Source of the DNA: Candidatus Methylobacter titanis
GTDB lineage: Bacteria; Pseudomonadota; Gammaproteobacteria; Methylococcales; Methylomonadaceae
Direction: 5' to 3'
Assembly: GCA_029946125.1 (NCBI GenBank)
Contig: JAQSDX010000021.1
Coordinates: 1-53,795 of the forward strand
DNA length: 53,795 nt
Below, in pieces: positions 26,892 to 34,276 of the stretch (positions within the stretch are counted from its first letter, which is position 1; each line of letters starts with the position of its first letter). The translations under genes and the position numbers were made by a program. The notes under the pieces were generated by a model. The model was not told the origin of the DNA. It saw only the letters and a program-made list of their open reading frames with translations, and made no database searches.

Positions 26892-27347
26892 ATGAACGAG
26901 CAAGAAAAACAACGGGCTGTAGAAATTCTTAACAAAATTATGGAGCTTGAATTAGCAGGAGTCGTTCGCTACACGCATTACTCGCTGATGGTCTACGGCT
27001 ATAACCGCATACCTATTGTTTCCTGGCTTAAGGGCAATGCTGACGAGAGCCTTGCTCACGCGCATAAAGCCGGTGAGCTGGTGACCTTATTGGGTGGACA
27101 TCCTTCACTTAAGATTGGCCCTTTATTGGAAACAGCCAAGCATGATATCGGTGATATTCTAAGAGAGAGCCTGGAGCACGAGAAAGCATCGATAGCCGCC
27201 TATTTCGAATTGCTGAAAGCGGCTGAGGGCGTTTCGGTGCTGCTGGAAGAATATGCCAGAGACATGATAGTCGGCGAAGAGCTGCATCTTGACGAAGTGA
27301 ATAAAATGCTGCGCAAACCGGGCGATGTTGAACCGTTTAATCCGTAA
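26892..27347 (+). CDS. Bacterioferritin-like ferritin
   Basis: A 151-residue four-helix ferritin-like protein, likely for iron storage or detoxification. ATG at 26892 is chosen because AAAGGAGA precedes it. Candidate diiron ligands are visible: Glu in LELAGVVRYTHY, Glu/His in ADESLAHAH, Glu in ESLEHEKASI, and Glu/His in VGEELHLDE. The position of the bacterioferritin haem Met appears to be Leu, so haem binding is doubtful. It is a single gene with a shared terminator. Confidence 0.85.
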   Translation: MNEQEKQRAVEILNKIMELELAGVVRYTHYSLMVYGYNRIPIVSWLKGNADESLAHAHKAGELVTLLGGHPSLKIGPLLETAKHDIGDILRESLEHEKASIAAYFELLKAAEGVSVLLEEYARDMIVGEELHLDEVNKMLRKPGDVEPFNP

Positions 27348-27378
27348 GACAAATCTTAATAGTAGGCTGTGCTGAACG

Positions 27379-27416
27379 CTGTAAAGCGCATCAATCGCGA
27401 ATGATGCGCTTTACAG
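27379..27416. terminator. Bidirectional hairpin carrying a stop codon
   Basis: CTGTAAAGCGCATCA (27379-27393) pairs perfectly with TGATGCGCTTTACAG (27402-27416). It separates the convergent ferritin and TolC-like genes, and its right arm includes the TAA stop of the TolC-like gene (27411-27413). Confidence 0.75.
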
Positions 27417-28688
27417 AATACCTGTCGCGCGTCGCAAATGCAGGGTAGCCAGCGCCGCATCATAAGTCGCATTGTTGTAATTATCATGCGTAGTGGTGCG
27501 CAAATCTTCGGCCTTAAGCACCTCGGTATTGGTGGACAAGCCCTGCTGGTAGCGGTCGATGGTGACTTTTAAATTTTCGTCGGCTTGGGCGATGGCTTGC
27601 TGGGTCACCGCGATGCGTTTTTGCGTCTCTTGAATATCGAGCCAGGCTTGGCGTACCTGCAAGCTGATCATGCTGGACAGGTCGTCGCGTTGTTCTTTTA
27701 AGGACATTGCCTGCCGGGTAATCGCATCACTACGATGGCGGGAACTGCCGTCAAATAGCTTCCACTCCATACCGACGTTGGCCATCCACATGCCTTCAAA
27801 GGCCTGATAGCGGTTTTCCTGATATTGATAGCCGCCATTGACAGCGACTTGCGGTAACAAACCGGCCTTTACGCTCTGCGCCTGTTGGCCTAGCGACTCA
27901 ATTTGCTGCGCCAGCGCGACCAATTCCGGGCGTTGTTTTATCGCATTGCTGCTCAGCTCGTTTAATGCTTCTGTTGGCGTTTCAGGAAATTGATGGGCCA
28001 GATTAACTTTATCGGCAAGATTCCGATCCAGTAACTGGTTGTAACGCGCTCGGCCAATATCCAGCTGATTATTCGCCTGCACCACCAGCTGCTGGGCATT
28101 GGCCAGTTCGACATTGGCCGCCAGTACGTCATTGCGCGCGACCATGCCTTGGTCGAACAGGTTATTCACATCGTTCATGTGCAGACTCAGCGTCTCGACA
28201 TGGCTTTGCGCAACCTGCAAGGCGCTTTCCAGGCGCAATAGGGTGATATAGGCTTCCGCTACCTGCATTTTGATATTTAATATGGAAGTGATTTCATTGG
28301 ATTGAACTGCTTGCAAGGAGGCTTCGGCGGCATCAATGTTATGACTGATGCGCCCGCTGGTAAAAATCGGCACCGAGGCTATCGCCTGGGCTTTGACGCT
28401 TCCGGCCTGAGCGGTACTAAACTGAGCCGATTGGTCTGCAATTTGGGCTTTTGCCGTCGGCGTTTCACTAAACTGGGTGTAACCGCTGCTTACGTTAAGA
28501 TCGGGTAATCGCTGTCCTTGCGCTGAATGGAGTTGTTGTTCGGAGGCATCGGTATCGGCTTTTGCCGATTTGATCCGGTGGTTGTTGTTGATGGCACTGT
28601 CCCAGGCATCCTCCAGCGTTTCCGCGCACACTCCCGTGGTAACAAAAAACAGTAATGCGCCCATTAAACGGTTTTTATGCTTTAGCAT
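27411..28688 (-). CDS. TolC-family outer-membrane efflux protein
   Basis: A 425-residue exit duct with signal peptide ending near VCA (residue 22). Two repeats of the TolC fold are visible, with long heptad-rich helices (about 40-215 and 240-415). It lacks a lipobox, unlike the duct at 3864. It overlaps the TetR gene by 14 bp, is co-directional with it and is divergent from the EmrAB-like genes, so it probably serves that pump. Confidence 0.88.
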   Translation of the reverse strand: MLKHKNRLMGALLFFVTTGVCAETLEDAWDSAINNNHRIKSAKADTDASEQQLHSAQGQRLPDLNVSSGYTQFSETPTAKAQIADQSAQFSTAQAGSVKAQAIASVPIFTSGRISHNIDAAEASLQAVQSNEITSILNIKMQVAEAYITLLRLESALQVAQSHVETLSLHMNDVNNLFDQGMVARNDVLAANVELANAQQLVVQANNQLDIGRARYNQLLDRNLADKVNLAHQFPETPTEALNELSSNAIKQRPELVALAQQIESLGQQAQSVKAGLLPQVAVNGGYQYQENRYQAFEGMWMANVGMEWKLFDGSSRHRSDAITRQAMSLKEQRDDLSSMISLQVRQAWLDIQETQKRIAVTQQAIAQADENLKVTIDRYQQGLSTNTEVLKAEDLRTTTHDNYNNATYDAALATLHLRRATGIL

Positions 28689-29289
28689 GGAGCATGCCCC
28701 GCATGTAAAAATGAATGACCTGCGAGATCAGACGTTTTTTTTCGTTAGCGGAAGGCCGTAACGTTTTTGACAACAGGCAGCGCAAATGTAGATCGCCTTT
28801 CAGCATGCTGAAAAACGCGTCTGCCGCAAACACCGGATCAATAATGTTAAAATGACCCTCGGCATTCAAGTGACGAAAATAATCTTCCAGCTGGGTCAAT
28901 ACGGTTTGCGGTCCGCTCTGATAAAACAATTGGCCAAGCTCCGGGAAATCAGGACTTTCTGCCACCACCAGCCGGTAAATGGCCAAGGCATCTTCGGCAT
29001 AAATCAAATCCATTGCGGATATCGCGATTTTGTTCAGATTGTTTTCCACATCATCCGACTCGATAGTGACTTGGGTCATGGTTTGCAATAAAGATCCGCA
29101 CAGGTTTGAAATGACCGCCGCGAGCAGAGCCTCTTTACTGTCGAAATGGTTATACAGTGTCGCCTTGGAAACCGGTGCAGCCTGGGCTATTTTTTCCATG
29201 CTTGCGTTACGATAGCCGTGCGCCAGAAACATGCGGGTTGCGCCATTAAGGATGGCTAGGTGCTTGGGATCGGTGGATTCTGAAGTCAT
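28675..29289 (-). CDS. TetR/AcrR-family transcriptional regulator
   Basis: A 204-residue repressor. The N-terminal helix-turn-helix reads MEKIAQAAPVSKATLYNHFDSKEALL (about 31-56). The C-terminal ligand domain resembles the AcrR/AefR group. It is divergent from emrA-emrB-like genes; the palindrome at 29468-29490 is its probable operator. Confidence 0.88.
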   Translation of the reverse strand: MTSESTDPKHLAILNGATRMFLAHGYRNASMEKIAQAAPVSKATLYNHFDSKEALLAAVISNLCGSLLQTMTQVTIESDDVENNLNKIAISAMDLIYAEDALAIYRLVVAESPDFPELGQLFYQSGPQTVLTQLEDYFRHLNAEGHFNIIDPVFAADAFFSMLKGDLHLRCLLSKTLRPSANEKKRLISQVIHFYMRGMLHAKA

Positions 29290-29326
29290 TTGTTCAATTT
29301 AAGTAAGCAGGTAGTCGCTAGAGAAA

Positions 29327-29432
29327 TTGTCCACGAAAAACACGAAAAAATAAAAGGCAAAAAGTCGGCTCTGTTGAGGTCTGCTTCTTTCCGCCCTAAT
29401 AAACAGCCCTCTTTCGTGCCTTTCGTGGACAA
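29327..29432. repeat. Inverted repeat element, TTGTCCACGAAA type
   Basis: TTGTCCACGAAA (29327-29338) and TTTCGTGGACAA (29421-29432) are perfect terminal inverted repeats of a 106-bp element, with further CACGAAA copies inside. The same ends bound 40131-40325. No transposase frame lies inside, so it may be a MITE-like element. Confidence 0.7.
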
Positions 29433-29440
29433 GATCTGTT

Positions 29441-29490
29441 TTGCGTAACTTTAACAGTTCAGTTAGAATAAACTAAACCGTTTAGTTTAT
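29441..29490 (+). promoter_or_regulatory. Promoter and TetR-type operator of the EmrAB-like operon
   Basis: TTGCGT (29441-29446) and TAGAAT (29464-29469) are spaced by 17 bp, a plausible sigma-70 promoter. A near-perfect palindrome ATAAACTAAA-CCG-TTTAGTTTAT (29468-29490) overlaps the -10 end and the expected start of transcription, 11 bp before the gene. A bound TetR-family protein would block initiation. Confidence 0.65.
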
Positions 29491-29501
29491 CAAGGCCGAT
29501 T

Positions 29502-30518
29502 ATGTCCCGCATCCGTTCCGTATTACTGATTTTATTGATAGTCATTCCTTTAATCGCAGGAATCGGTTATTGGCTGCTGGATCGCCAGCATTATGAAACC
29601 ACCGACGACGCCTATTTGCACAGCAACATCGTGTTAATCAGCCCCAGAGTGCAGGGCTATGTGACGCACATAGGCATTAATGACAACCAGGCCGTCAAGA
29701 AAAATGATGTTCTGGTAACGATTGATGACCGGGATTATCAGGCCAGAGTCGTTCAGGCGGCAGCCAATGTCAGCGCGGAAGTCGCGCACATCGGGCGTCT
29801 GCGGGCGATGAAAACCTCCCAGCACGCGCATATCGAAACGGCCGGCGCGAATATAGCGGCGGTGCAAGCCAGAGGTGAACAGATTCAAAAAGATTTGCAA
29901 CGCTTTCATAACCTGATTGATCGGGGTTCGGCGGCCAGTCAATCCCTGGATAAAGTGCAATCGGAGTCCAAGCAGGCGGCGGCTGAATTAAGAGGCTCAA
30001 AGGCCGCAGCCAGTGCCGAGCATAACCAATTAGCCACGCTCGACATTGAAATCACCGAAACCGAAGCGCGCCTGGAAAATGCCCAGGCGCAATTAACCTT
30101 GGCAAAAATCGATCTGGAGCATACCCAGGTCAAAGCACCGATGGACGGCATCATCGGCAATCGCGGCGTACAGCTCGGGCAATTGGTACGCCCCGGCGTT
30201 GCCTTGGCCTCTCTGGTGCAAAACAGCAAAATCTGGGTGGAGGCGAATTTCAAGGAAACGCAGTTGCAATACATGCGTTTAGGACAGTCGGTTGCGCTTA
30301 AAGTGGATGCCTATCCCGATCTTGAATTGACCGGCAAAGTCGACAGTTTTTCACCGGCCAGCGGTTCCGAGTTCAGCATCCTGCCTGAGGAAAATGCCAC
30401 CGGTAACTTCACCAAAATCGTGCGCCGCATCCCGGTAAAAATAGTCCTTGACTCAGCCGAGCATAATGAGTTGTTGAGACCGGGTTTGTCGGTTGCCGTC
30501 CAAGTAAAAGTACATTAA
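29502..30518 (+). CDS. EmrA-like membrane fusion protein (HlyD family)
   Basis: A 338-residue periplasmic adaptor with one N-terminal membrane segment (about 7-25), the motif YETTDDAYLHSNIVLISPRVQGYV typical of EmrA, a long coiled-coil hairpin (about 85-200), the VKAPMDGIIGNRGVQLGQ lipoyl half, and a beta-barrel. It would link the MFS pump to the TolC-like duct. It is 4 bp upstream of the pump gene. Confidence 0.9.
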   Translation: MSRIRSVLLILLIVIPLIAGIGYWLLDRQHYETTDDAYLHSNIVLISPRVQGYVTHIGINDNQAVKKNDVLVTIDDRDYQARVVQAAANVSAEVAHIGRLRAMKTSQHAHIETAGANIAAVQARGEQIQKDLQRFHNLIDRGSAASQSLDKVQSESKQAAAELRGSKAAASAEHNQLATLDIEITETEARLENAQAQLTLAKIDLEHTQVKAPMDGIIGNRGVQLGQLVRPGVALASLVQNSKIWVEANFKETQLQYMRLGQSVALKVDAYPDLELTGKVDSFSPASGSEFSILPEENATGNFTKIVRRIPVKIVLDSAEHNELLRPGLSVAVQVKVH

Positions 30519-30522
30519 TTCC

Positions 30523-32091
30523 GTGGTAAAGGCAGAACAGCAAGCCACAGAAACGCCGCTAACCTTAGGCCAGTGGATCGGTTTTTTCAGCATGGCGATT
30601 GGCGTGTTCATGGCGGTACTGGATATTCAGATCGTTGCCAGTTCGATACAGAAAATTCAGGCCGGTCTGTCCGCTACCAAGGATGAAATCGCCTGGGTGC
30701 AAACCTCTTATCTGATTGCCGAAGTCATTGTTATTCCGTTGTCCGGCTGGCTGGGGCGGGTTTTTTCGACCCGCTATTTATACGTTATTTCCGCAGGCGG
30801 ATTTACCCTGGCCAGTTTGCTGTGCGCCTTCGCCTGGAATCTGCCGTCGATGATCGTGTTCCGCTGCTTGCAGGGCTTTCTCGGCGGCGCGATGATTCCG
30901 CTGACCTTTACCGTAATCTTCATTTTATTTCCTCCCCGGTTGCAACCGACAATGAGTATCGTACTGGGTTTGATTGTGACCATGGCGCCGACTGTCGGGC
31001 CGATATTGGGCGGCTATCTTACCGAAACCTACAGCTGGGAATTACTGTTTTTGATCAACATTATCCCCGGCATCATCGTCTGCTTCGTCGTGTGGCGGTA
31101 TCTTGATATTGATAAGCCTGACTGGGCGCTATTGCAGAAAATCGACTTTGTCGGCATCACCCTGATTGCCGTTTTCTTAGGCAGTATGCAGTTTGTGTTG
31201 GAAGAGGGTGCAAGCAAGCAGTGGTTTGAAGATCCTCTGATTGTCGCGTTGACGATTGTTGCCGTCGTCAGCGGCATTGCGATGCTGATCTGGGAGTTAA
31301 AAACGCCTCACCCAATTATCGATCTTTACGCCTTTCGCCATATCAATTTTGCGATAGGCTGCGGTTACAGCTTTGTGCTGGGCGTGGGGCTTTATACCAT
31401 CATTTATTTAACGCCCATTTATCTGTCCAGCGTTAAAGGCCTTAACAGCCTGCAAATCGGCTACTATTTAATGGTCGTTGGCTTGTTTCAATTGCTCTCG
31501 GCGTTTATAGCCGGGCCGCTGGAGAAAAAAATTGATTTGCGCTGGATGCTCTGTCTGGGGCTTAGCTTGTTTGCTCTGGGATCATGGATGAATGGCGAAT
31601 TAACCGTCGAATCCGGTTATTGGGAGTTTTTCTGGCCGCAGGCTATTCGGGGCAGCGCCATCATGCTGTGTTTTTTGCCGATTAATACCCTGGCCCTGGG
31701 CCGGTTGCCGGTCGACGAAGTTAAGAATGCCAGCGGACTTTATAACCTGATGCGTAATCTGGGCGGCGCGATCGGCCTGGCGGTTGCCAATACCCAAATG
31801 ATTTATTTAACCAAAGCGCATTATGCGACGCTACGTGAATCGGTTACCGCAACCCGTTATCAGGCGCAGGAAATGCTCGAAGGATTAACCGAGTCGATGG
31901 CGCAAATGAACATCTCCGATCCTGATTTGGCCGCCTTAAAACAAATGACCGGACTTGCATTGCGGGAAGCGGAAGTGATGACCTTTAACAACCTGTTTCA
32001 GATTATCGCCGTTTTGTTCGCAGCGTCGCTGGTTGTTGCGCCTTTTTTAAAGAAAGTGGACAAAGAAAAGGTAGTTGCCATTCACGAATAA
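30523..32091 (+). CDS. EmrB-like MFS multidrug transporter (DHA2 family)
   Basis: A 522-residue drug:proton antiporter with about 14 membrane segments. It shows MAVLDIQIVASSIQKIQAGL, the loop motif LGRVFSTRYLY and the motif C-like ITMAPTVGPILGGYL region. The start is GTG at 30523, 4 bp after the emrA-like stop, so translation is probably coupled. With the adaptor, TolC-like duct and TetR regulator it forms a complete regulated tripartite pump. Confidence 0.9.
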   Translation: MVKAEQQATETPLTLGQWIGFFSMAIGVFMAVLDIQIVASSIQKIQAGLSATKDEIAWVQTSYLIAEVIVIPLSGWLGRVFSTRYLYVISAGGFTLASLLCAFAWNLPSMIVFRCLQGFLGGAMIPLTFTVIFILFPPRLQPTMSIVLGLIVTMAPTVGPILGGYLTETYSWELLFLINIIPGIIVCFVVWRYLDIDKPDWALLQKIDFVGITLIAVFLGSMQFVLEEGASKQWFEDPLIVALTIVAVVSGIAMLIWELKTPHPIIDLYAFRHINFAIGCGYSFVLGVGLYTIIYLTPIYLSSVKGLNSLQIGYYLMVVGLFQLLSAFIAGPLEKKIDLRWMLCLGLSLFALGSWMNGELTVESGYWEFFWPQAIRGSAIMLCFLPINTLALGRLPVDEVKNASGLYNLMRNLGGAIGLAVANTQMIYLTKAHYATLRESVTATRYQAQEMLEGLTESMAQMNISDPDLAALKQMTGLALREAEVMTFNNLFQIIAVLFAASLVVAPFLKKVDKEKVVAIHE

Positions 32092-32431
32092 GAGCAGGAC
32101 GCGCCGTGCGCGCCTACTTCGTCGTTGGGGATTAAAACTTTAGCTCCCTCTCTGGCGCGTGGCCCTACGAAAATTGCCGTTGCTGGCACAAAAGCTTGCA
32201 CGTTTTTTACCAAGCCGAGGCATTTGGTGGTAGATTGTTTTCATTGCAGAATGACTATGATCGCCATGAAAAACGTTTGCGGAGAAAATGCAACCGCAAC
32301 CATCAGGCGATCCGATTTTGGCGCAGACAAATATGCGCCTACCCTTGCTGATGCAGTCAATATCGCGCTTCAAATTGAAGCGAGCAAAGACTGATCGGCC
32401 TTGTGACTCATGCAACCCAGAGGAAAAAACC
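32092..32431. other. Gene-free interval with a degraded palindrome
   Basis: 32098-32117 (GACGCGCCGTGCGCGCCTAC) and 32154-32168 (GGCGCGTGGCCCTAC) are worn arms of the 1-52 / 8315-8389 type. The rest of the 340 bp has only a weak frame (32125-32394) with no ribosome binding site or homology. It holds the promoter of the GST gene. Confidence 0.5.
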
Positions 32432-33040
32432 ATGAAACTCTATTACAGTAAAGGTGCCTGTTCGCTATCGCCCCATATCACCGCCTGTGAAGCGGAACTG
32501 CCGATTGAACTGGTTGAAGTTGACTTGCAAAGCAAGCGCACTCAAACCGGGGAGGATTTCCTGCTGATAAATCCTAACGGTTACGTGCCGGTGTTGATCC
32601 TTGACGATGGCAACAAGTTAACGGAAGGCCCCGCTATTGTTCAGTATCTTGCCGATCAGGCGCCGGATAAAAAATTAGCCCCATTGGCAGGTACGTTCGA
32701 GCGTTATCAGTTGCAACAATGGCTGAATTTTATTTCGACCGAGATTCATAAAGGAGGATTTGCGCCCTTGTTTAATCCCGCTACGCCTGAAGCGGCTAAA
32801 CAAATGGCGATTGCTACACTGACTTCGCGTCTGGAAACCGTCTCCGAGCAGCTTTCGAACCGGGCATTTTTGCTCGGCAAGCATTTTTCCGTGGCCGATG
32901 CTTATCTATTCGTCACGCTGGGCTGGGGCGCTTATGTCGATGTCGATATTTCCCGTTGGCCGGTGCTGGTGGAGTATGTCACTAAAATTTCCGCGCGTCC
33001 CGCAGTGCAAAAAGCGATGAAGGAAGAAGGGCTTATTTGA
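32432..33040 (+). CDS. gst: Glutathione S-transferase, beta class
   Basis: A 202-residue detoxification enzyme. The ATG at 32432 has AGAGGAAAA upstream and gives the canonical start MKLYYSKGACSLSPH with the beta-class Cys10. NPNGYVPVLILDDG and LTEGPAIVQYLAD bind glutathione; FSVADAYLFVTLGW is the helical-domain motif. A long in-frame upstream extension to 32288 is not used. Confidence 0.93.
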   Translation: MKLYYSKGACSLSPHITACEAELPIELVEVDLQSKRTQTGEDFLLINPNGYVPVLILDDGNKLTEGPAIVQYLADQAPDKKLAPLAGTFERYQLQQWLNFISTEIHKGGFAPLFNPATPEAAKQMAIATLTSRLETVSEQLSNRAFLLGKHFSVADAYLFVTLGWGAYVDVDISRWPVLVEYVTKISARPAVQKAMKEEGLI

Positions 33041-33062
33041 ATTGAATGCTGTTTAGCGCTTC

Positions 33063-33094
33063 GTTAGCTCCCAAGCTTCAGCTTGGGAGCTAAC
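33063..33094. terminator. Perfect hairpin after the GST gene
   Basis: GTTAGCTCCCAAGC (33063-33076) pairs perfectly with GCTTGGGAGCTAAC (33081-33094), loop TTCA. No T-run follows, so it may be a REP-type element or a structural terminator. Confidence 0.6.
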
Positions 33095-33226
33095 AACGAG
33101 TGTAAGGATATAGCCGATATGAAATATAACGGAATACGGAGTATCGGAACAACGAAATTCCGTATTACGCAGACTCCATACGGGCTACTTGCTACGGAAT
33201 CAAGTTAAAAACGAGGATATAACATA

Positions 33227-34042
33227 ATGAGCGACCAGAGCGGATGTTTGATCTTCGCCCATCGCGGCGCAAATAGGGAAGCAGCCGAAAATACCCGGGC
33301 CGCCTTCAATAAAGCACTGCAATACCCGATAGACGGTATTGAAACCGATGTACAGCTGAGTCTGGACGAGGTGCCGGTGCTTTGGCATGACTGGCAGCTG
33401 GAAAAATTGGGTTATCCCGGAAAATGCATAGACGATTTTAATTTCGCCGAGCTTGAACAAATGGATTTTTCCGGATACAGCTCGCCCGATACGGTGCCGG
33501 AAGGCGCGTTGAGCCTTAAGGCGTTTATCGACAGCTATCGGGGGCGTTGCAGCCTGGATATTGAACTAAAAAGCCGCGACGGGGAATCGCAACAACGTCT
33601 GGAAACCAAGATCCTGCAAATGCTGGCGATCATCGGCACATCGGCCGCCGATGGCGTGTTTATTTCTTCTTACAGTCTGCCCGGGCTGATTTTCGCCCAT
33701 CGACATGCGCCGGATTTGCCGCTTTACTATCTGTTGTCCGGCCATCACACCCAGGCCGACATCGAGCGGTTCCTGACAAATTCGCCGGGAGCGAATTTGC
33801 ATTTACCCGCAGGGTGCCGGGCAGGAAAGCCCGGCATGAAAGATTACAGCTTCCTGGCCGGTTTTTGCCTGCCTATCGACATCCATAACGAGGCCATTGC
33901 CAAGCTTCTGCATGACAACGGCAAAGGCGTAGCGGTTTATACCTGCAACAGCGTCGAGGAGATTCAAAAAGCATTGGATCTGAAGGTCAATATACTGATT
34001 ACCGATTACCCGCAATTGGCATTGCAGATGCGCGATTCGTGA
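33227..34042 (+). CDS. ugpQ: Glycerophosphodiester phosphodiesterase
   Basis: Releases glycerol 3-phosphate from glycerophosphodiesters. The 271-residue GDPD TIM barrel shows LIFAHRGANREAAENTRAAF with catalytic His and Glu, GIETDVQLSLDEVPVLWHD (metal ligands and second His), and LDIELKSR. A signal peptide is absent, so it is cytoplasmic (UgpQ-like). A perfect 8-bp hairpin (33815-33836) encodes residues 197-204, CRAGKPGM, where related proteins lead directly into the next strand; this may be another in-frame insertion. Confidence 0.88.
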   Translation: MSDQSGCLIFAHRGANREAAENTRAAFNKALQYPIDGIETDVQLSLDEVPVLWHDWQLEKLGYPGKCIDDFNFAELEQMDFSGYSSPDTVPEGALSLKAFIDSYRGRCSLDIELKSRDGESQQRLETKILQMLAIIGTSAADGVFISSYSLPGLIFAHRHAPDLPLYYLLSGHHTQADIERFLTNSPGANLHLPAGCRAGKPGMKDYSFLAGFCLPIDIHNEAIAKLLHDNGKGVAVYTCNSVEEIQKALDLKVNILITDYPQLALQMRDS

Positions 34043-34066
34043 AGCAGGACTGCGCGCAACTCGCCG

Positions 34067-34100
34067 GTCAGTCAGTCAGTCAGTCAGTCAGTCAGTCAGT
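34067..34100. repeat. GTCA tetranucleotide tandem repeat, 8.5 copies
   Basis: Thirty-four bases of uninterrupted GTCA lie in the 234-bp gap between the glycerophosphodiesterase and the acyltransferase-hydrolase gene. They are outside any gene. Slippage could change promoter spacing. Confidence 0.9.
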
Positions 34101-34276
34101 TGTCTGTTTTAACAGGTACGAGTCTCCGATTAAAGGTTTTAAAGGCAAGGAGTATCATCGGCTTGGCTTACAAGGACGGTAAAAAAATGACAATGCCCCA
34201 ATAGTTTTCAGAGGGGGCTATACTGAAAGTCTGAATGTGGCGCAAGCATACTTTTACCTTTAGACACGGGGCTGAT

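Noticed and set aside
32125-32394. 89-codon frame before the GST
   Set aside because: It starts within a degraded repeat, has no ribosome binding site, and is not protein-like.
32288-32431. N-terminal extension of the GST
   Set aside because: The canonical start MKLYYSKG has its own ribosome binding site; the extension is not GST-like.
34067-34100. Tandem repeat considered as part of a CRISPR array
   Set aside because: It is a simple 4-bp repeat with no spacers. No array was seen anywhere.
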